Origin: Kitasatospora albolonga
GTDB lineage: Bacteria; Actinomycetota; Actinomycetes; Streptomycetales; Streptomycetaceae
Reading direction: 5' to 3'
DNA length: 64,000 bases
Assembly: GCA_002082585.1 (NCBI GenBank)
Contig: CP020563.1
Location: 6,690,001-6,754,000 of the forward strand
Shown here: in pieces, positions 26,015 to 37,280 of the stretch
Layout: the number at the start of each line of letters is the position of its first letter
Numbering within the stretch: the first letter of the stretch is position 1
Translations under genes and position numbers: made by a program
Notes under the pieces: model-generated
Database searches by the model: none
Seen by the model: the letters and a program-made list of their open reading frames with translations, nothing else
What the model was told of the DNA's origin: nothing

Positions 26015-26902
26015 TCAGTCCCGCCGGGCCGCCAGCCACCCCAGAGCCTCCGCCCCCGCGCCGAGCACGGAGATGTGCCCGTCCGCCGGGCGCACCCGCA
26101 GTTCGGCCGTCGGGCAGTGCCGTGCGAGCCACCCGCTGTGGGCGGCGGGCACGATGCGGTCCTGCCCGCCGTGGAGCAGGAGCAGGGGCGCGGTGATCCG
26201 CGCGGGGTCGAAGCCCCACGGCGCGACGTACGCGAGGTCATCGGTGATCATGCCGTCCGGACCGCCCTCCAGGGCCGGTCCCACCACCTCGTCGAACCAG
26301 GACCACTCACCGGCCAGCGCGTCCAGGTCGGCTTCGGTGAACATCTCCGGGTCGTACCCGGCGCCCGCTTCGTACGCCTCCTTCGCCGCGCGGCCCTCGG
26401 TCGCCGCCCGCAGCGAGGCCGCCGGGGACCGCCCCATGCCCGCGAACCAGTCGAGTCCCCCGGCGCCGTACGGAGCGGGTGTGGCGACGGTCGCCACGCC
26501 GAGGACCCGGTCGGGCAGCAGCGCGCCGCAGGCCAGCGCGTGCGGGCCGCCGCCGGAGTGGCCCAGGACGGCGAACCGGTCGATGGCCAGGGCGTCGGCG
26601 ACCGCGCGCACGTCGTCGGCGGCCGACGCGACGTCCCGGCCGGGGAGCGGGGACGAACCGCCGTAGCCGGGGCGGTCGTACGACACCCAGCGGATGCCCA
26701 GCTCCTCGGCGGCGGGGAAGAGGGGGCCGGGCGGTGAGCCGGTGTTCGGGGTGCCGTGGTGCCAGAAGACGACCAGGCCGTCACCGCGGTTGTCGTCGTC
26801 GCCGGTGTCGTACACATGGAGCCCGCGGCCGTCGCTCAGCCGCAGATCGTTTTCCCTGACCTTCACCCCACCACCCACCCTTCCTCCGCCATCCTTCGCC
26901 AT
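26015..26902 (-). CDS. alpha/beta hydrolase
   Basis: 295 residues with a standard alpha/beta-hydrolase fold: HHGTPN oxyanion-type strand near residue 48, SYDRPGYGGS, nucleophile elbow GHSGGG near residue 115, an acid in LLLHGGQDRIVP and a late His in DGHISVL. No signal peptide, so cytoplasmic. Substrate is unknown. A GTG twelve codons in (VKVREND) is an alternative start because the N-terminal KDGGGRVGGG stretch is low-complexity. Between this gene and murA (25724-26014) nothing else coding is supported. Confidence 0.85.
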   Translation of the reverse strand: MAKDGGGRVGGGVKVRENDLRLSDGRGLHVYDTGDDDNRGDGLVVFWHHGTPNTGSPPGPLFPAAEELGIRWVSYDRPGYGGSSPLPGRDVASAADDVRAVADALAIDRFAVLGHSGGGPHALACGALLPDRVLGVATVATPAPYGAGGLDWFAGMGRSPAASLRAATEGRAAKEAYEAGAGYDPEMFTEADLDALAGEWSWFDEVVGPALEGGPDGMITDDLAYVAPWGFDPARITAPLLLLHGGQDRIVPAAHSGWLARHCPTAELRVRPADGHISVLGAGAEALGWLAARRD

Positions 26903-27085
26903 CCTTCCCGTTGCGCGGAACGCCCCCGACGCCGGGGGCGGGAGACCCGTATCGCCCGGAGGCGATCACTCCGCACTCAGAAGCAACCCACAGCTTCGCC
27001 TCCCCGTCTCGATGTCCGAGAGCGCGTTCGACCCGGAACAGACCACCGGAACGGACGCGCGAGTGAGCAGGGTTGAGGAGGAGCT

Positions 27086-29920
27086 TTGATACGTGGCCGG
27101 AAAGCATGGGCCACCGCGATAGCGGTGCTGACGGTGGCGGGGGTGGCGCCGACGGGGGCGTACGCCGCCCCGGCGCCGCCGGACGTACGCACCGCCACCG
27201 CGACGCAGGACCCCGGCACGGGGACGGGCGCGGCGACCGCCACCGTCCCGCCCGACGCCGGGGACGAACTGCCGCCCGGCTGGCGCATCGCCGCCGACAA
27301 CGGGCGGAACCACCTGGAGTGGCGGGCGCCCGAGCCGGTCCCCATGGGCGACGCCCGCGTGGAGTTCCGCGCGAACGGCGAACTCGTGGGCGTCCCCGAA
27401 CCGCAGGACGACGGCCGGACCTTCCGGCTCCCCATGGACGAGGTCCGCACCGCCGACCTGGACGAGCTCCAGGTCCAGGCCGCCGGGCGCAGGCTCGACG
27501 AGGCCCCGGGCAAGGGCGCGAGCCGCAAGGCCAAGCAGTCGGCCCCCAAGCTCCCGCCCAAGCTGCCCGCGGGGACCGTCGACCCGGGCAAGGCCGGCAA
27601 GTACGCCACCACCACCGGCGAGTACAGCCTCCCCTCGGTCAGGCTCCCCGGCCTCCCCGCACCCGTCGAGATGCGCGGTGTCGTGGTCGCCCCGAAGAAG
27701 GCCCCCGGCAAGCGTCCGGTCGCGCTCTTCCTGCACGGCCGCCACTCCACCTGTTACGTCCCCGGCAAGAACGAGGACATCTCCGGCGACTGGCCCTGCG
27801 CCAAGGGCAGCAAGCCGATCCCGAGCCACCGCGGCTATCTGCGCGACCAGAAGCTGCTGGCCTCGCAGGGGTACGTGACGGTCTCGATCTCCGCCAACGG
27901 CATCAACGGCCAGGACTGGAGCGCCGAGGACGGCGGCGCGCAGGCCCGCTCCTCGCTGATCCGCAACCACCTCGGCCGCTGGGCCGACTGGGCCGCCAAG
28001 CCCGCCTCCGCGCCCGCCTTCGTGCGCAAGGGCCCGAAGACCGACCTGTCCAAGGTGCTGCTCGTCGGCCACTCGCGCGGCGGCGAGGGCGTCAACCGGG
28101 CGGTCATGGACAGCCTGTACAAGCCGCCGGCCGCCCAGGACGGCTACCGGTCCAAGGCCCGCTGGAAGATCCGCGGCACCGTCCACATCGGCCCCACCAT
28201 CTTCGGCCAGAACCCGGTGCCCGACGTCCCCTCGCTCACCATCCTGCCGGGCTGCGACGGTGACGTCTCCGACCTCCAGGGCCAGGTGTACACGGACGGC
28301 ACCCGGGGTGTCAGCCGGGGCAAGGCCCTGCACAGCTCGGTCTACATGGTCGGCGCCAACCACAACTACTTCAACAGCGAGTGGACCCCGGGCCAGGCCA
28401 AGGCCCCGGCCGACGACGACTTCTGGCACGACCCCGAGGCGCGCGACCCGCTCTGCTCGCCCGGCGCCCCCGGACGGCTCTCCGCCAACCAGCAGCACAA
28501 GGCGGGCGCGACCTACATCGCCGCCGCCGCACGGCTGTTCGTCGGCGGTGACGACCGGGTACGCCAGCTCATCGACGGCACCGGCCGCCGCGCCCCCTCC
28601 GCCGACCCCGCCCGGGTCCTGACCCACGCGGTCGGCGGCAACCGCGGCGCGGGCTTCCTGCCCGACGACCCGCGGGGCGGGGTGAAGGCCGGCGGCGCCA
28701 AGCTGTGCGACGCCGTCGCCCCCGGCCGCACCGCCTGCCTCGGCAGCAAGGTCAAGGGCTCCTCGCCGCACTTCGCGGAGTGGCGCACGGAGCACGAGGC
28801 CGGTCGCCGCGCGATCGCCCTGGACTGGAAGAAGCCGGGCACGGCCGCCCGCGTCACCCCGAAGAAGCCGGTCTCCGTCAAGGGCGCCAAGAGCCTCGCG
28901 CTCCGTGTCGCCGTACCGCCGAACACCAGCGGCACCCGGTTCGACGTGAGCGTGAGGGACGCCAAGGGCAAGCGTGCCAAGCTGGGCAGCGTCCGCATCG
29001 ACGGACTGCCGGGCACCGAGCGCACCAGCTCGTACTGGGCGCAGGAGGTCCGCGTCCCGCTGACCGCCGCGTCCCGCGCCAAGCTGAACCTCGGGAAGAT
29101 CGCCTCCCTGGAGCTGACCCCGAAGTCCCGTTCCGGCAAGGTGTGGCTGATGGACGCCTGGTCGTGGAAGCCCGGCACCCCCGCCGTGAAGGCCGCCCCG
29201 CTCGCGCGCGTCGACATCGGCCGCCTCACGGTCAAGGAGGGCGACGCGGGCGTCCGTACGTACCAGGTGCCCGTCCGTACCACCGGCAAGAACGCCGGAG
29301 CGGTCCGCCTGTACGTCATCGACCCGGACACCGGGAAGTCGGCCGGCAAGCTGGTCAAGGTCGGCCCCGGTACCGCCGGGATCAAGGTCAAGGTGAAGGT
29401 CGAGGGCAACAAGCGCTACGGCTGGGACAAGCCCCACGACATCGTGGTCAAGGCGGTCCGCTCCACGGTCGTCGGCTCGGACGCGGGCGGTGTCCTCGCC
29501 GAGAACGACGACCCGATGCCCACGCTCACCGTCAAGCCGGTGGCCGCCGACGTCACCGAGGGTGAGCCGCTGAAGTGGCGCATCTCCCTCTCGGAGAAGG
29601 CGGACATCGACATGTGGGCCCTGGCCGAGCTGATCCCCGTCACCGGCGGCCGTCCCGAGCTGTCCACGGCCGACGTCGACCAGGAGTGGCTGTCCATGCT
29701 CGTGGACGAGACCCCGAAGCGGCCGATCCCGCTCTCGAAGGTCCCGTACGGAACGCTGTGGCACACGATCCCGGCCGGGAAGACGTCCACGACCCTGACC
29801 GTCCCGACGATCCGTGACCAGGTCAAGGAGCCGACGGAGTACGTCAGCCTCCAGCCCACGGACGACGACGGCAAGCCGCTGGGCCCGCCGCTGGAAGGCA
29901 CGGTCCGCGACGCGTCGTAG
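27086..29920 (+). CDS. large secreted alpha/beta-hydrolase-like protein
   Basis: 944 residues from a TTG start placed a few bases after GAGGAGGAG. An N-terminal signal peptide (basic RGRK, hydrophobic core, cleavage near AYA-AP) sends it out of the cell. About residues 190-500 contain a hydrolase core: VALFLHGRHS, an aromatic and cysteine-containing segment, and VGHSRGGEGVNR as nucleophile elbow, similar to lipase/dienelactone-hydrolase-type enzymes. The C-terminal third is beta-rich with Lys/Val repeats and a Calx-beta-like strand pattern (VKEGDAGVRTYQVPV; VTEGEPLKWRISL), probably for cell-surface or substrate contact. Single-gene unit with its own terminator. Substrate unknown. Confidence 0.78.
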   Translation: MIRGRKAWATAIAVLTVAGVAPTGAYAAPAPPDVRTATATQDPGTGTGAATATVPPDAGDELPPGWRIAADNGRNHLEWRAPEPVPMGDARVEFRANGELVGVPEPQDDGRTFRLPMDEVRTADLDELQVQAAGRRLDEAPGKGASRKAKQSAPKLPPKLPAGTVDPGKAGKYATTTGEYSLPSVRLPGLPAPVEMRGVVVAPKKAPGKRPVALFLHGRHSTCYVPGKNEDISGDWPCAKGSKPIPSHRGYLRDQKLLASQGYVTVSISANGINGQDWSAEDGGAQARSSLIRNHLGRWADWAAKPASAPAFVRKGPKTDLSKVLLVGHSRGGEGVNRAVMDSLYKPPAAQDGYRSKARWKIRGTVHIGPTIFGQNPVPDVPSLTILPGCDGDVSDLQGQVYTDGTRGVSRGKALHSSVYMVGANHNYFNSEWTPGQAKAPADDDFWHDPEARDPLCSPGAPGRLSANQQHKAGATYIAAAARLFVGGDDRVRQLIDGTGRRAPSADPARVLTHAVGGNRGAGFLPDDPRGGVKAGGAKLCDAVAPGRTACLGSKVKGSSPHFAEWRTEHEAGRRAIALDWKKPGTAARVTPKKPVSVKGAKSLALRVAVPPNTSGTRFDVSVRDAKGKRAKLGSVRIDGLPGTERTSSYWAQEVRVPLTAASRAKLNLGKIASLELTPKSRSGKVWLMDAWSWKPGTPAVKAAPLARVDIGRLTVKEGDAGVRTYQVPVRTTGKNAGAVRLYVIDPDTGKSAGKLVKVGPGTAGIKVKVKVEGNKRYGWDKPHDIVVKAVRSTVVGSDAGGVLAENDDPMPTLTVKPVAADVTEGEPLKWRISLSEKADIDMWALAELIPVTGGRPELSTADVDQEWLSMLVDETPKRPIPLSKVPYGTLWHTIPAGKTSTTLTVPTIRDQVKEPTEYVSLQPTDDDGKPLGPPLEGTVRDAS

Positions 29921-29956
29921 TCCGCCGCGTCCGTGCGGCCCGGCACGGTGAACGAG

Positions 29957-30000
29957 GGCCCGGCCTCCCCGCGATCCCGCGGGGAGGCCGGGCCTTTTCC
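29957..30000 (+). terminator. strong rho-independent terminator
   Basis: A perfect 16-bp G+C-rich stem (29957-29972 with 29979-29994) around GATCCC is followed by TTTTCC. It ends the secreted-hydrolase transcript. Confidence 0.9.
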
Positions 30001-30127
30001 GGCCGGGCCACCCCCAGGCCGAGGACGCCTCCGCCGCCGGGGTGAGCCGCCCGCGTACCCCTCTCGTACCCGGGGCCTACGAAGGCCGCCCGGCAGGCCG
30101 ATGGAACGCCGCGGCGAGGGCCCCAGG

Positions 30128-30685
30128 ATGGGCCGCATGACCTTACGAGCGACCTCCGGCACCTCCACAGCCGCACGCCCCGCCGCCTCCGTACCCCCGC
30201 CGCCCCGCTGGGCGGTCCTGGCCGCGCACCTCACCGCGCTGGTGGTCCTGCCGAGCGGGCTGTGGCGTATCGCCCTGGTCCTCGGACACCCCGCCGGTTA
30301 CACGGAGGCGGGCTTCGAGCCCTTCACGACGGTCGAGGCCAAGGTCTGGATGCTGACGCTCAGTGTGGTCTGCGAGCTGGCCGCCCTTCTGACCATCGGT
30401 CTGGTACGGCCCTGGGGTGAGGTGGTCCCGCGCTGGATACCGCTGCTCGGCGGGCGCCGGGTCCGCCCCCTGGCCGCTGTCGTCCCCGCCGCCGTCGGCG
30501 CGGCGGTCCTGACGCTGATCTGGGCCAACGTCCCCTGGTGGTGGACGTATCCGCACGAGGACATGACGGCCACCGGGAACCTCGTGGTCGGCATCCTCTA
30601 CCAGCCGCTGTTCCTCTGGGGCCCGCTGACGGCGGCCGTCACGTTCTCCTACTACCGCCGCCACCGCCCGGTTCGTCCCGGGTGA
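30128..30685 (+). CDS. four-helix membrane protein, unknown function
   Basis: About 185 residues from ATG 30128 (GAGGG seven bases upstream; ATG 30137 is an alternative). Four hydrophobic segments: WAVLAAHLTALVVLPSGLW, a second around LTLSVVCELAALLTIGLV, a third LAAVVPAAVGAAVLTLIW and a last around LVVGILYQPLFLWGPLTAAV. Widespread in Streptomyces as far as I recall, without assigned function. Its 3' end overlaps the convergent transporter gene by 47 bp. Confidence 0.75.
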   Translation: MGRMTLRATSGTSTAARPAASVPPPPRWAVLAAHLTALVVLPSGLWRIALVLGHPAGYTEAGFEPFTTVEAKVWMLTLSVVCELAALLTIGLVRPWGEVVPRWIPLLGGRRVRPLAAVVPAAVGAAVLTLIWANVPWWWTYPHEDMTATGNLVVGILYQPLFLWGPLTAAVTFSYYRRHRPVRPG

Positions 30686-31910
30686 GCGCCCACACCACGA
30701 GCCCGAGGCAGCTGAACGCGGCGCCCAGCGCGCATACGGCGCCCCAGCCCGCCACCGCGTAGAGGGAGGTCGCGGCGATGGCGCCGGTGGCGCTGCCGAC
30801 CGAGTAGAAGACCATGTACCCGCCGATCAGCCTGCTGCCCGCCGCCGGGCGCAGCGCGTGGATCAGGGTCTGGTTGGTGACATGGACCGCCTGTACGGCG
30901 AGGTCGAGGAGGACCACCCCGGCGACCAGGGACCAGAGCGAGGAGCGGGTGAAGGCCAGGGGCACCCAGGAGACGGCGAGCAGCGCCAGGGCGGTGCCGG
31001 TGGTCCGCCGGGCGAGACCGCGGTCGTTCAGCCGCCCCGCCGCGCTCGCGGCCAGGGCTCCGGCGGCGCCGATGAGCCCCAGCGCCCCGATCGCGCTGTG
31101 GGAGAGGAAGTACGGGGCCTCGCTGAGCGGCAGCGCGACGCTGCTCCACAGGGTGCTGAAGGCGGCGAACACCAGCAGCCCGAACAGGGCCCGGAGCCGC
31201 AGCAGGGGTTCCCGCGCGAACAGGGTGACCATGGAGCGCAGGAGCTGCCCGTAGCGCAGGGCCTCCGGCGGAGCACCGGCGTCGCGGGGCAGCACCCGGT
31301 ACAGGACCAGGGCGAGCAGGCCGGTGAGCGCCGCCGATGCGAGGTAGACGGCGCGCCAGCCCGCGAGGTCGGCCAGGAGGCCGGAGGCGGTACGGGCGAG
31401 CAGGATGCCGATGACCACACCGCTGGTGACCGTACCGACGACCCGGCCGCGTCCGGCGGGAGGCGCCAGCGCCGCCGCGAAGGCCACCAGCGTCTGTGTG
31501 ACGACCGCGAGGAGCCCCACCGCCGCCATGCCCGCGAGGAGAACCGCCGCCGTGGGGGCCGTGGCGACCACGGCCAGCGCCGCCACCAGGAGCAGCGACT
31601 GGGCCACGACGATCCGTCGGCGGTCGGCCGTGTCGCCGAGCGGCACGAGGAGGAAGAGCCCGAACCCGTAACCGACATGCGTGAGGGTGACCACGCCGCC
31701 GACGAGCGCCGGGCTCATGGCGAGGTCGCGCCCCATGGTCACCAGGAGCGGCTGGGAGAAGTAGACATTGGCCACCGCGACACCGCAGGCGACGGCGAAC
31801 AGCATGACGACACCACGGGACAGGCCGTCCGCGGAACCTTCCCGGCCCGGGCCCGCGGTGCCCGCCCTCTCGGCCCGCCGTGTCGCAGCCTCACCCCTGT
31901 TGCCGGGCAT
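30639..31910 (-). CDS. MFS transporter (drug-efflux type)
   Basis: Start is ATG 31910 (MPGNRGEAATRR), since the open frame above it is not protein-like. The 423 residues contain about 12 membrane segments. The loop after helix 2 reads PLGDTADRRRIVV, the major-facilitator motif A region (GxLaDrxGrr-like). It resembles the YnfM/AraJ-type exporters. The divergent HxlR-type gene starts 112 bp away and most likely controls it. Substrate is not evident. Confidence 0.85.
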   Translation of the reverse strand: MPGNRGEAATRRAERAGTAGPGREGSADGLSRGVVMLFAVACGVAVANVYFSQPLLVTMGRDLAMSPALVGGVVTLTHVGYGFGLFLLVPLGDTADRRRIVVAQSLLLVAALAVVATAPTAAVLLAGMAAVGLLAVVTQTLVAFAAALAPPAGRGRVVGTVTSGVVIGILLARTASGLLADLAGWRAVYLASAALTGLLALVLYRVLPRDAGAPPEALRYGQLLRSMVTLFAREPLLRLRALFGLLVFAAFSTLWSSVALPLSEAPYFLSHSAIGALGLIGAAGALAASAAGRLNDRGLARRTTGTALALLAVSWVPLAFTRSSLWSLVAGVVLLDLAVQAVHVTNQTLIHALRPAAGSRLIGGYMVFYSVGSATGAIAATSLYAVAGWGAVCALGAAFSCLGLVVWALTRDEPGGGGGSRRT

Positions 31911-31985
31911 CGGCACCCCTCCCGAGATCGGACCGAATCCGGTTTCAACTTGCCACTGGTGGCGACGGCGACGGTAGCCGTTTTT

Positions 31986-32002
31986 GGTAGCATCTTGCAA
32001 CC
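31986..32002. promoter_or_regulatory. candidate HxlR operator between divergent genes
   Basis: GGTAGCATCTTGCAACC is an imperfect palindrome (GGTAGC/GCAACC) in the 112-bp intergenic region, 20 bp before the HxlR start. GGTAGC also occurs once more about 15 bp away. Position suits a shared operator for regulator and transporter. Confidence 0.4.
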
Positions 32003-32022
32003 AGCGAGGAGAGGGGGCCGCC

Positions 32023-32481
32023 ATGGTGACCAGGACGCGCTTCGACGACAGCGAATGCCCCGTCGCCCGGTCGGTCGACGCGATCGGCGACTGGTGGTCC
32101 CTGCTGATCGTGCGGGACGCCTTCGACGGGAGCCGGCGCTTCGGGGAGTTCCAGCGCAGTCTGGGGGTGGCGAAGAACATCCTCACCGCTCGGCTGCGGA
32201 CCCTGGTGGACGGCGGCGTCCTCGCCTCGGTCCCGGCCTCGGACGGCAGCGCCTACCGCGAGTACGTACTGACTCCGAAGGGCGAGGCGCTCTTCCCCGT
32301 CATCGTGGCGCTGCGGCAGTGGGGTGAGCAGAACTTCTTCGCCCCCGGCGAACCGCACTCGCGCCTGGTCGACCGCCGGGAGGGCAGGCCCCTCCGCGCC
32401 CTGGAGGTCCGGTCGGCGGACGGGCGGCGACTGGCCCCCGGCGACACCGCCGTCCACAAGGTGCGGGGCTCGGGCAGCTAG
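32023..32481 (+). CDS. HxlR-family winged-helix regulator
   Basis: 152 residues from ATG 32023 after a GAGGAGAGGGGG site. The conserved HxlR pattern is complete: CPVARSVDAIGDWWSLLIVRDAFDG, RRFGEFQRSLGVAKNILTARLRTLVDGGVL and YVLTPKGEAL. The single Cys near the N-terminus is common in redox- or electrophile-sensing HxlR proteins. Acts as a DNA-binding dimer; probable repressor of the divergent MFS exporter. Confidence 0.88.
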   Translation: MVTRTRFDDSECPVARSVDAIGDWWSLLIVRDAFDGSRRFGEFQRSLGVAKNILTARLRTLVDGGVLASVPASDGSAYREYVLTPKGEALFPVIVALRQWGEQNFFAPGEPHSRLVDRREGRPLRALEVRSADGRRLAPGDTAVHKVRGSGS

Positions 32482-32544
32482 CGGCCTGTGGCCTGGCCCT
32501 TTCCTCTCGGATCGGGCTCGCGGCGGTGGGATAGGTTGCCTGCC

Positions 32545-33102
32545 ATGACTGAACTCGGACCCGTCGCCTGGCCGCCCGCCCCGATCAGGACCGAGAGGCT
32601 CGTGCTGCGCGAGCCCGAGGCCCGGGACCGTACGGCGGTCATCGAGCTGCTGGCCTCGCCGGAGGTGGGCGCCTACATCGGCGGCCCCCGGCCGCGCGAC
32701 GAGCTCGAGCGCGCGATACCCCGGGCGCCCGCCCGGCGCCCCGGCCTTTTCGTGGTCGAGCTCGACGGAGTGATGATCGGCCGGATCACGCTCACCCGGG
32801 ACACGGGGCACCTCCGTCAGGCCGCCGGGAGAGCCGAGCTCGGCTACCTGTTCCTGCCGCGGGCGTGGGGGTGCGGGTACGGCGCCGAGGCGTGCGCGGC
32901 GGCACTCGACTGGTTCGCCGACGCGCTCCCCGGCGAACCGGTGGTGCTCGCCACCCAGACCGCCAACGCCCGCTCGATGCGCCTCGCGGCAAAGCTGGGG
33001 TTCGTCGAGGTCGAGCGTTTCGATGCCTACGGTGCCGAGCAGTGGTTCGGCATGTGGTCCCCGGGTCCGCCGCCCGGCGGGGCACGGTCCGTCGGCCCCT
33101 AG
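32545..33102 (+). CDS. GNAT N-acetyltransferase
   Basis: 185 residues from ATG 32545. It has the RimJ/RimL-like GNAT pattern: PIRTERLVLREPEARD at the N-terminus, FVVELDGVMIGRITL, ELGYLFLPRAWGCGYGAEA as acetyl-CoA pyrophosphate site, and ANARSMRLAAKLGF. Acetyl acceptor unknown. Its TAG stop (33100-33102) lies inside the 6-bp target duplication of the IS element that follows, so the insertion left the protein unchanged but separated the gene from its native downstream DNA. Confidence 0.87.
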   Translation: MTELGPVAWPPAPIRTERLVLREPEARDRTAVIELLASPEVGAYIGGPRPRDELERAIPRAPARRPGLFVVELDGVMIGRITLTRDTGHLRQAAGRAELGYLFLPRAWGCGYGAEACAAALDWFADALPGEPVVLATQTANARSMRLAAKLGFVEVERFDAYGAEQWFGMWSPGPPPGGARSVGP

Positions 33103-33103
33103 C
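33098..33103. repeat. left target-site duplication CCTAGC
   Basis: The second copy is at 34172-34177. The left copy supplies the GNAT stop TAG, the right copy the transposase stop TAG. Confidence 0.92.
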
Positions 33104-34171
33104 TGTTCTGTCCCGGGAGGTTGTGGGCGGTGAGGTACATCTCGGCTGAGGGATCTTGAAATGGGTGAGGGCCTGCCGGTTCGGTGTGGATTGCGACGTC
33201 TACACCTGACCGAAAGGCCCTCGTGCCCCACCGTAATGCACCTCTGACCGAGACCGGCCGCCTGCGTCTGGCCCGCTGCGTGGTCGAGGATGGCTGGCCT
33301 CTTCGACGCGCGGCAGAACGCTTCCAGGTCTCGCCCACCACGGCCCAGCGGTGGGCCACCCGCTACCGGGCCACGGGCGAGGCCGGCATGAGCGACCGCT
33401 CCTCCCGCCCGCACCACAGCCCGCGCCGGACCGCGACCCGAACCGAACGCCGGATCATCAAGGTCAGAGTCCTGCGGCGCTGGGGACCAGCCCGCATCGC
33501 GCACCTGCTGAACCTGGCCCCCTCGACCGTGCACCGGGTCCTGACCCGCTTCGGCCTGGCCCGCCTGAAGCATCTGGACCGGGCCACCGGCCGCGTCATA
33601 CGCCGCTACGAACACGACCGCCCCGGCGAGCTGGTACACGTGGACATCAAGAAACTCGGGAACATCCCCGACGGCGGCGGCCACAAAGTCCTGGGCCGCC
33701 CGGCGGGCCGCAGGACCAGGTCCGGCGTCGGCTACCAGTACATCCACACCGCCGTCGACGACCACTCCCGCCTGGCCTACAGCGAGATACTCACCGACGA
33801 GAAGAAGGAAACCGCCACCGCCTTCTGGCAGCGGGCCCACGCCTACTTCACCGGCGTCGGAATCACCGTCGAACGCGTCCTGACCGACAACGGCGCCTGC
33901 TACAAGTCCCACACCTGGCGCGACACCCTGGCAGCAGCCGGGATCGCCCACAAGCGAACCCGGCCCTACCGGCCCCAGACCAACGGCAAGGTCGAACGCC
34001 TCAACCGCACCCTGCTGGACGAATGGGCCTACGCCCGTCCCTACCGCTCAGAACAGGAACGACGCGACGCCTTCCCCGCCTGGCTGCACACCTACAATCA
34101 CCACCGCGGACACACCGCGCTCGCAGGCAAACCACCCGCCACCCGCGTCCCCAACCTCACAGGGCAATACA
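33104..34171 (+). mobile_element. complete IS481-family insertion sequence (1068 bp)
   Basis: The element starts TGT and ends ACA. Imperfect terminal inverted repeats of 23 bp (33104-33126 and 34149-34171) match at 17 positions. Both sides carry the direct repeat CCTAGC (33098-33103 and 34172-34177), a 6-bp target duplication. It fits NCTAGN, the target reported for IS481 itself. One intact transposase fills it. The perfect duplication points to a recent insertion. Confidence 0.92.
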
Positions 34172-34176
34172 CCTAG
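33223..34176 (+). CDS. IS481-family DDE transposase
   Basis: Start GTG 33223 (VPHRNAPLTETGRLRLAR), 317 residues. N-terminal HTH_29-type DNA-binding region (GWPLRRAAERFQVSPTTAQRW) and an integrase-core catalytic domain. The DDE triad is seen as D in LVHVDIKKLG, D in LTDNGACYK and E in KVERLNRTLLDEW. The open frame has no stop inside the element: the final codon and TAG are completed by flanking CCTAGC. So translation ends only because of the target sequence chosen. No frameshift; probably active. Confidence 0.93.
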   Translation: MPHRNAPLTETGRLRLARCVVEDGWPLRRAAERFQVSPTTAQRWATRYRATGEAGMSDRSSRPHHSPRRTATRTERRIIKVRVLRRWGPARIAHLLNLAPSTVHRVLTRFGLARLKHLDRATGRVIRRYEHDRPGELVHVDIKKLGNIPDGGGHKVLGRPAGRRTRSGVGYQYIHTAVDDHSRLAYSEILTDEKKETATAFWQRAHAYFTGVGITVERVLTDNGACYKSHTWRDTLAAAGIAHKRTRPYRPQTNGKVERLNRTLLDEWAYARPYRSEQERRDAFPAWLHTYNHHRGHTALAGKPPATRVPNLTGQYT

Positions 34177-34310
34177 CGACTGCCGACGGTACGGCCACGC
34201 GCGATGCGGGCTGAACGCCCGGCGGGATGGGCGCGTACCCCGACGGGGTGAGGGCGTTCAAGGGCACCTGGGCATGACCGAGCGGCGGCTATGTACTAGA
34301 GTTATCTCGA

Positions 34311-34328
34311 CATCGAGATATCTGCCGA
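34311..34328. promoter_or_regulatory. 18-bp palindromic operator upstream of aconitase
   Basis: TATCTCGA-CA-TCGAGATA (approximate position 34305-34322, allow a few bases) is a perfect 8-bp inverted repeat about 150 bp before acnA. From memory the MarR-family regulator TamR of S. coelicolor controls aconitase through palindromes of this size, so it is the first candidate; the assignment is inference. Confidence 0.55.
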
Positions 34329-34350
34329 GGCGCACCGCAGCCGCCGCCCG

Positions 34351-34383
34351 GTAAGGCATACCTAACTAAGCCTTACCTTAGCG
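34351..34383. promoter_or_regulatory. iron-box-like site upstream of aconitase
   Basis: The A+T-rich segment GGTAAGGCATACCTAACTAA and the following CCTTACCTTAG resemble the DtxR/IdeR/DmdR1 box TTAGGTTAGGCTCACCTAA; on the minus strand TAAGGTAAGGCTTAGTTAG agrees at 13 of 19 positions. Iron control of an iron-sulfur enzyme is biologically sensible. Overlap with core promoter elements is likely. Confidence 0.45.
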
Positions 34384-34445
34384 GATGGTCGGGGCCGTAG
34401 GCGGCACAACGCGGTGCCCGCTGCCAATGAGGCGCGGCGCGGTAG

Positions 34446-37193
<2,748 letters not shown>

Positions 37194-37217
37194 GCGGACC
37201 GGCCACCGAGTGACGAA

Positions 37218-37251
37218 GGGCCGTACCCCGGGGAGACCCGGAGTACGGCCC
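37218..37251. terminator. hairpin terminator after acnA
   Basis: GGGCCGTACCCCGG (37218-37231) pairs with CCGGAGTACGGCCC (37238-37251) with one mismatch. Lies between convergent genes. Confidence 0.8.
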
Positions 37252-37280
37252 TTCGGCGTCGTACCGGCAACGCCGGACCG

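Noticed and set aside
25765..26196. 143-codon plus-strand frame between murA-like and hydrolase genes
   Set aside because: Arg/Pro/Ala-rich composition, overlaps the hydrolase gene antisense, no ribosome site or motif.
26966..29764. 932-codon frame opposite the secreted hydrolase
   Set aside because: Antisense shadow without domains; the plus frame has ribosome site, signal peptide and terminator.
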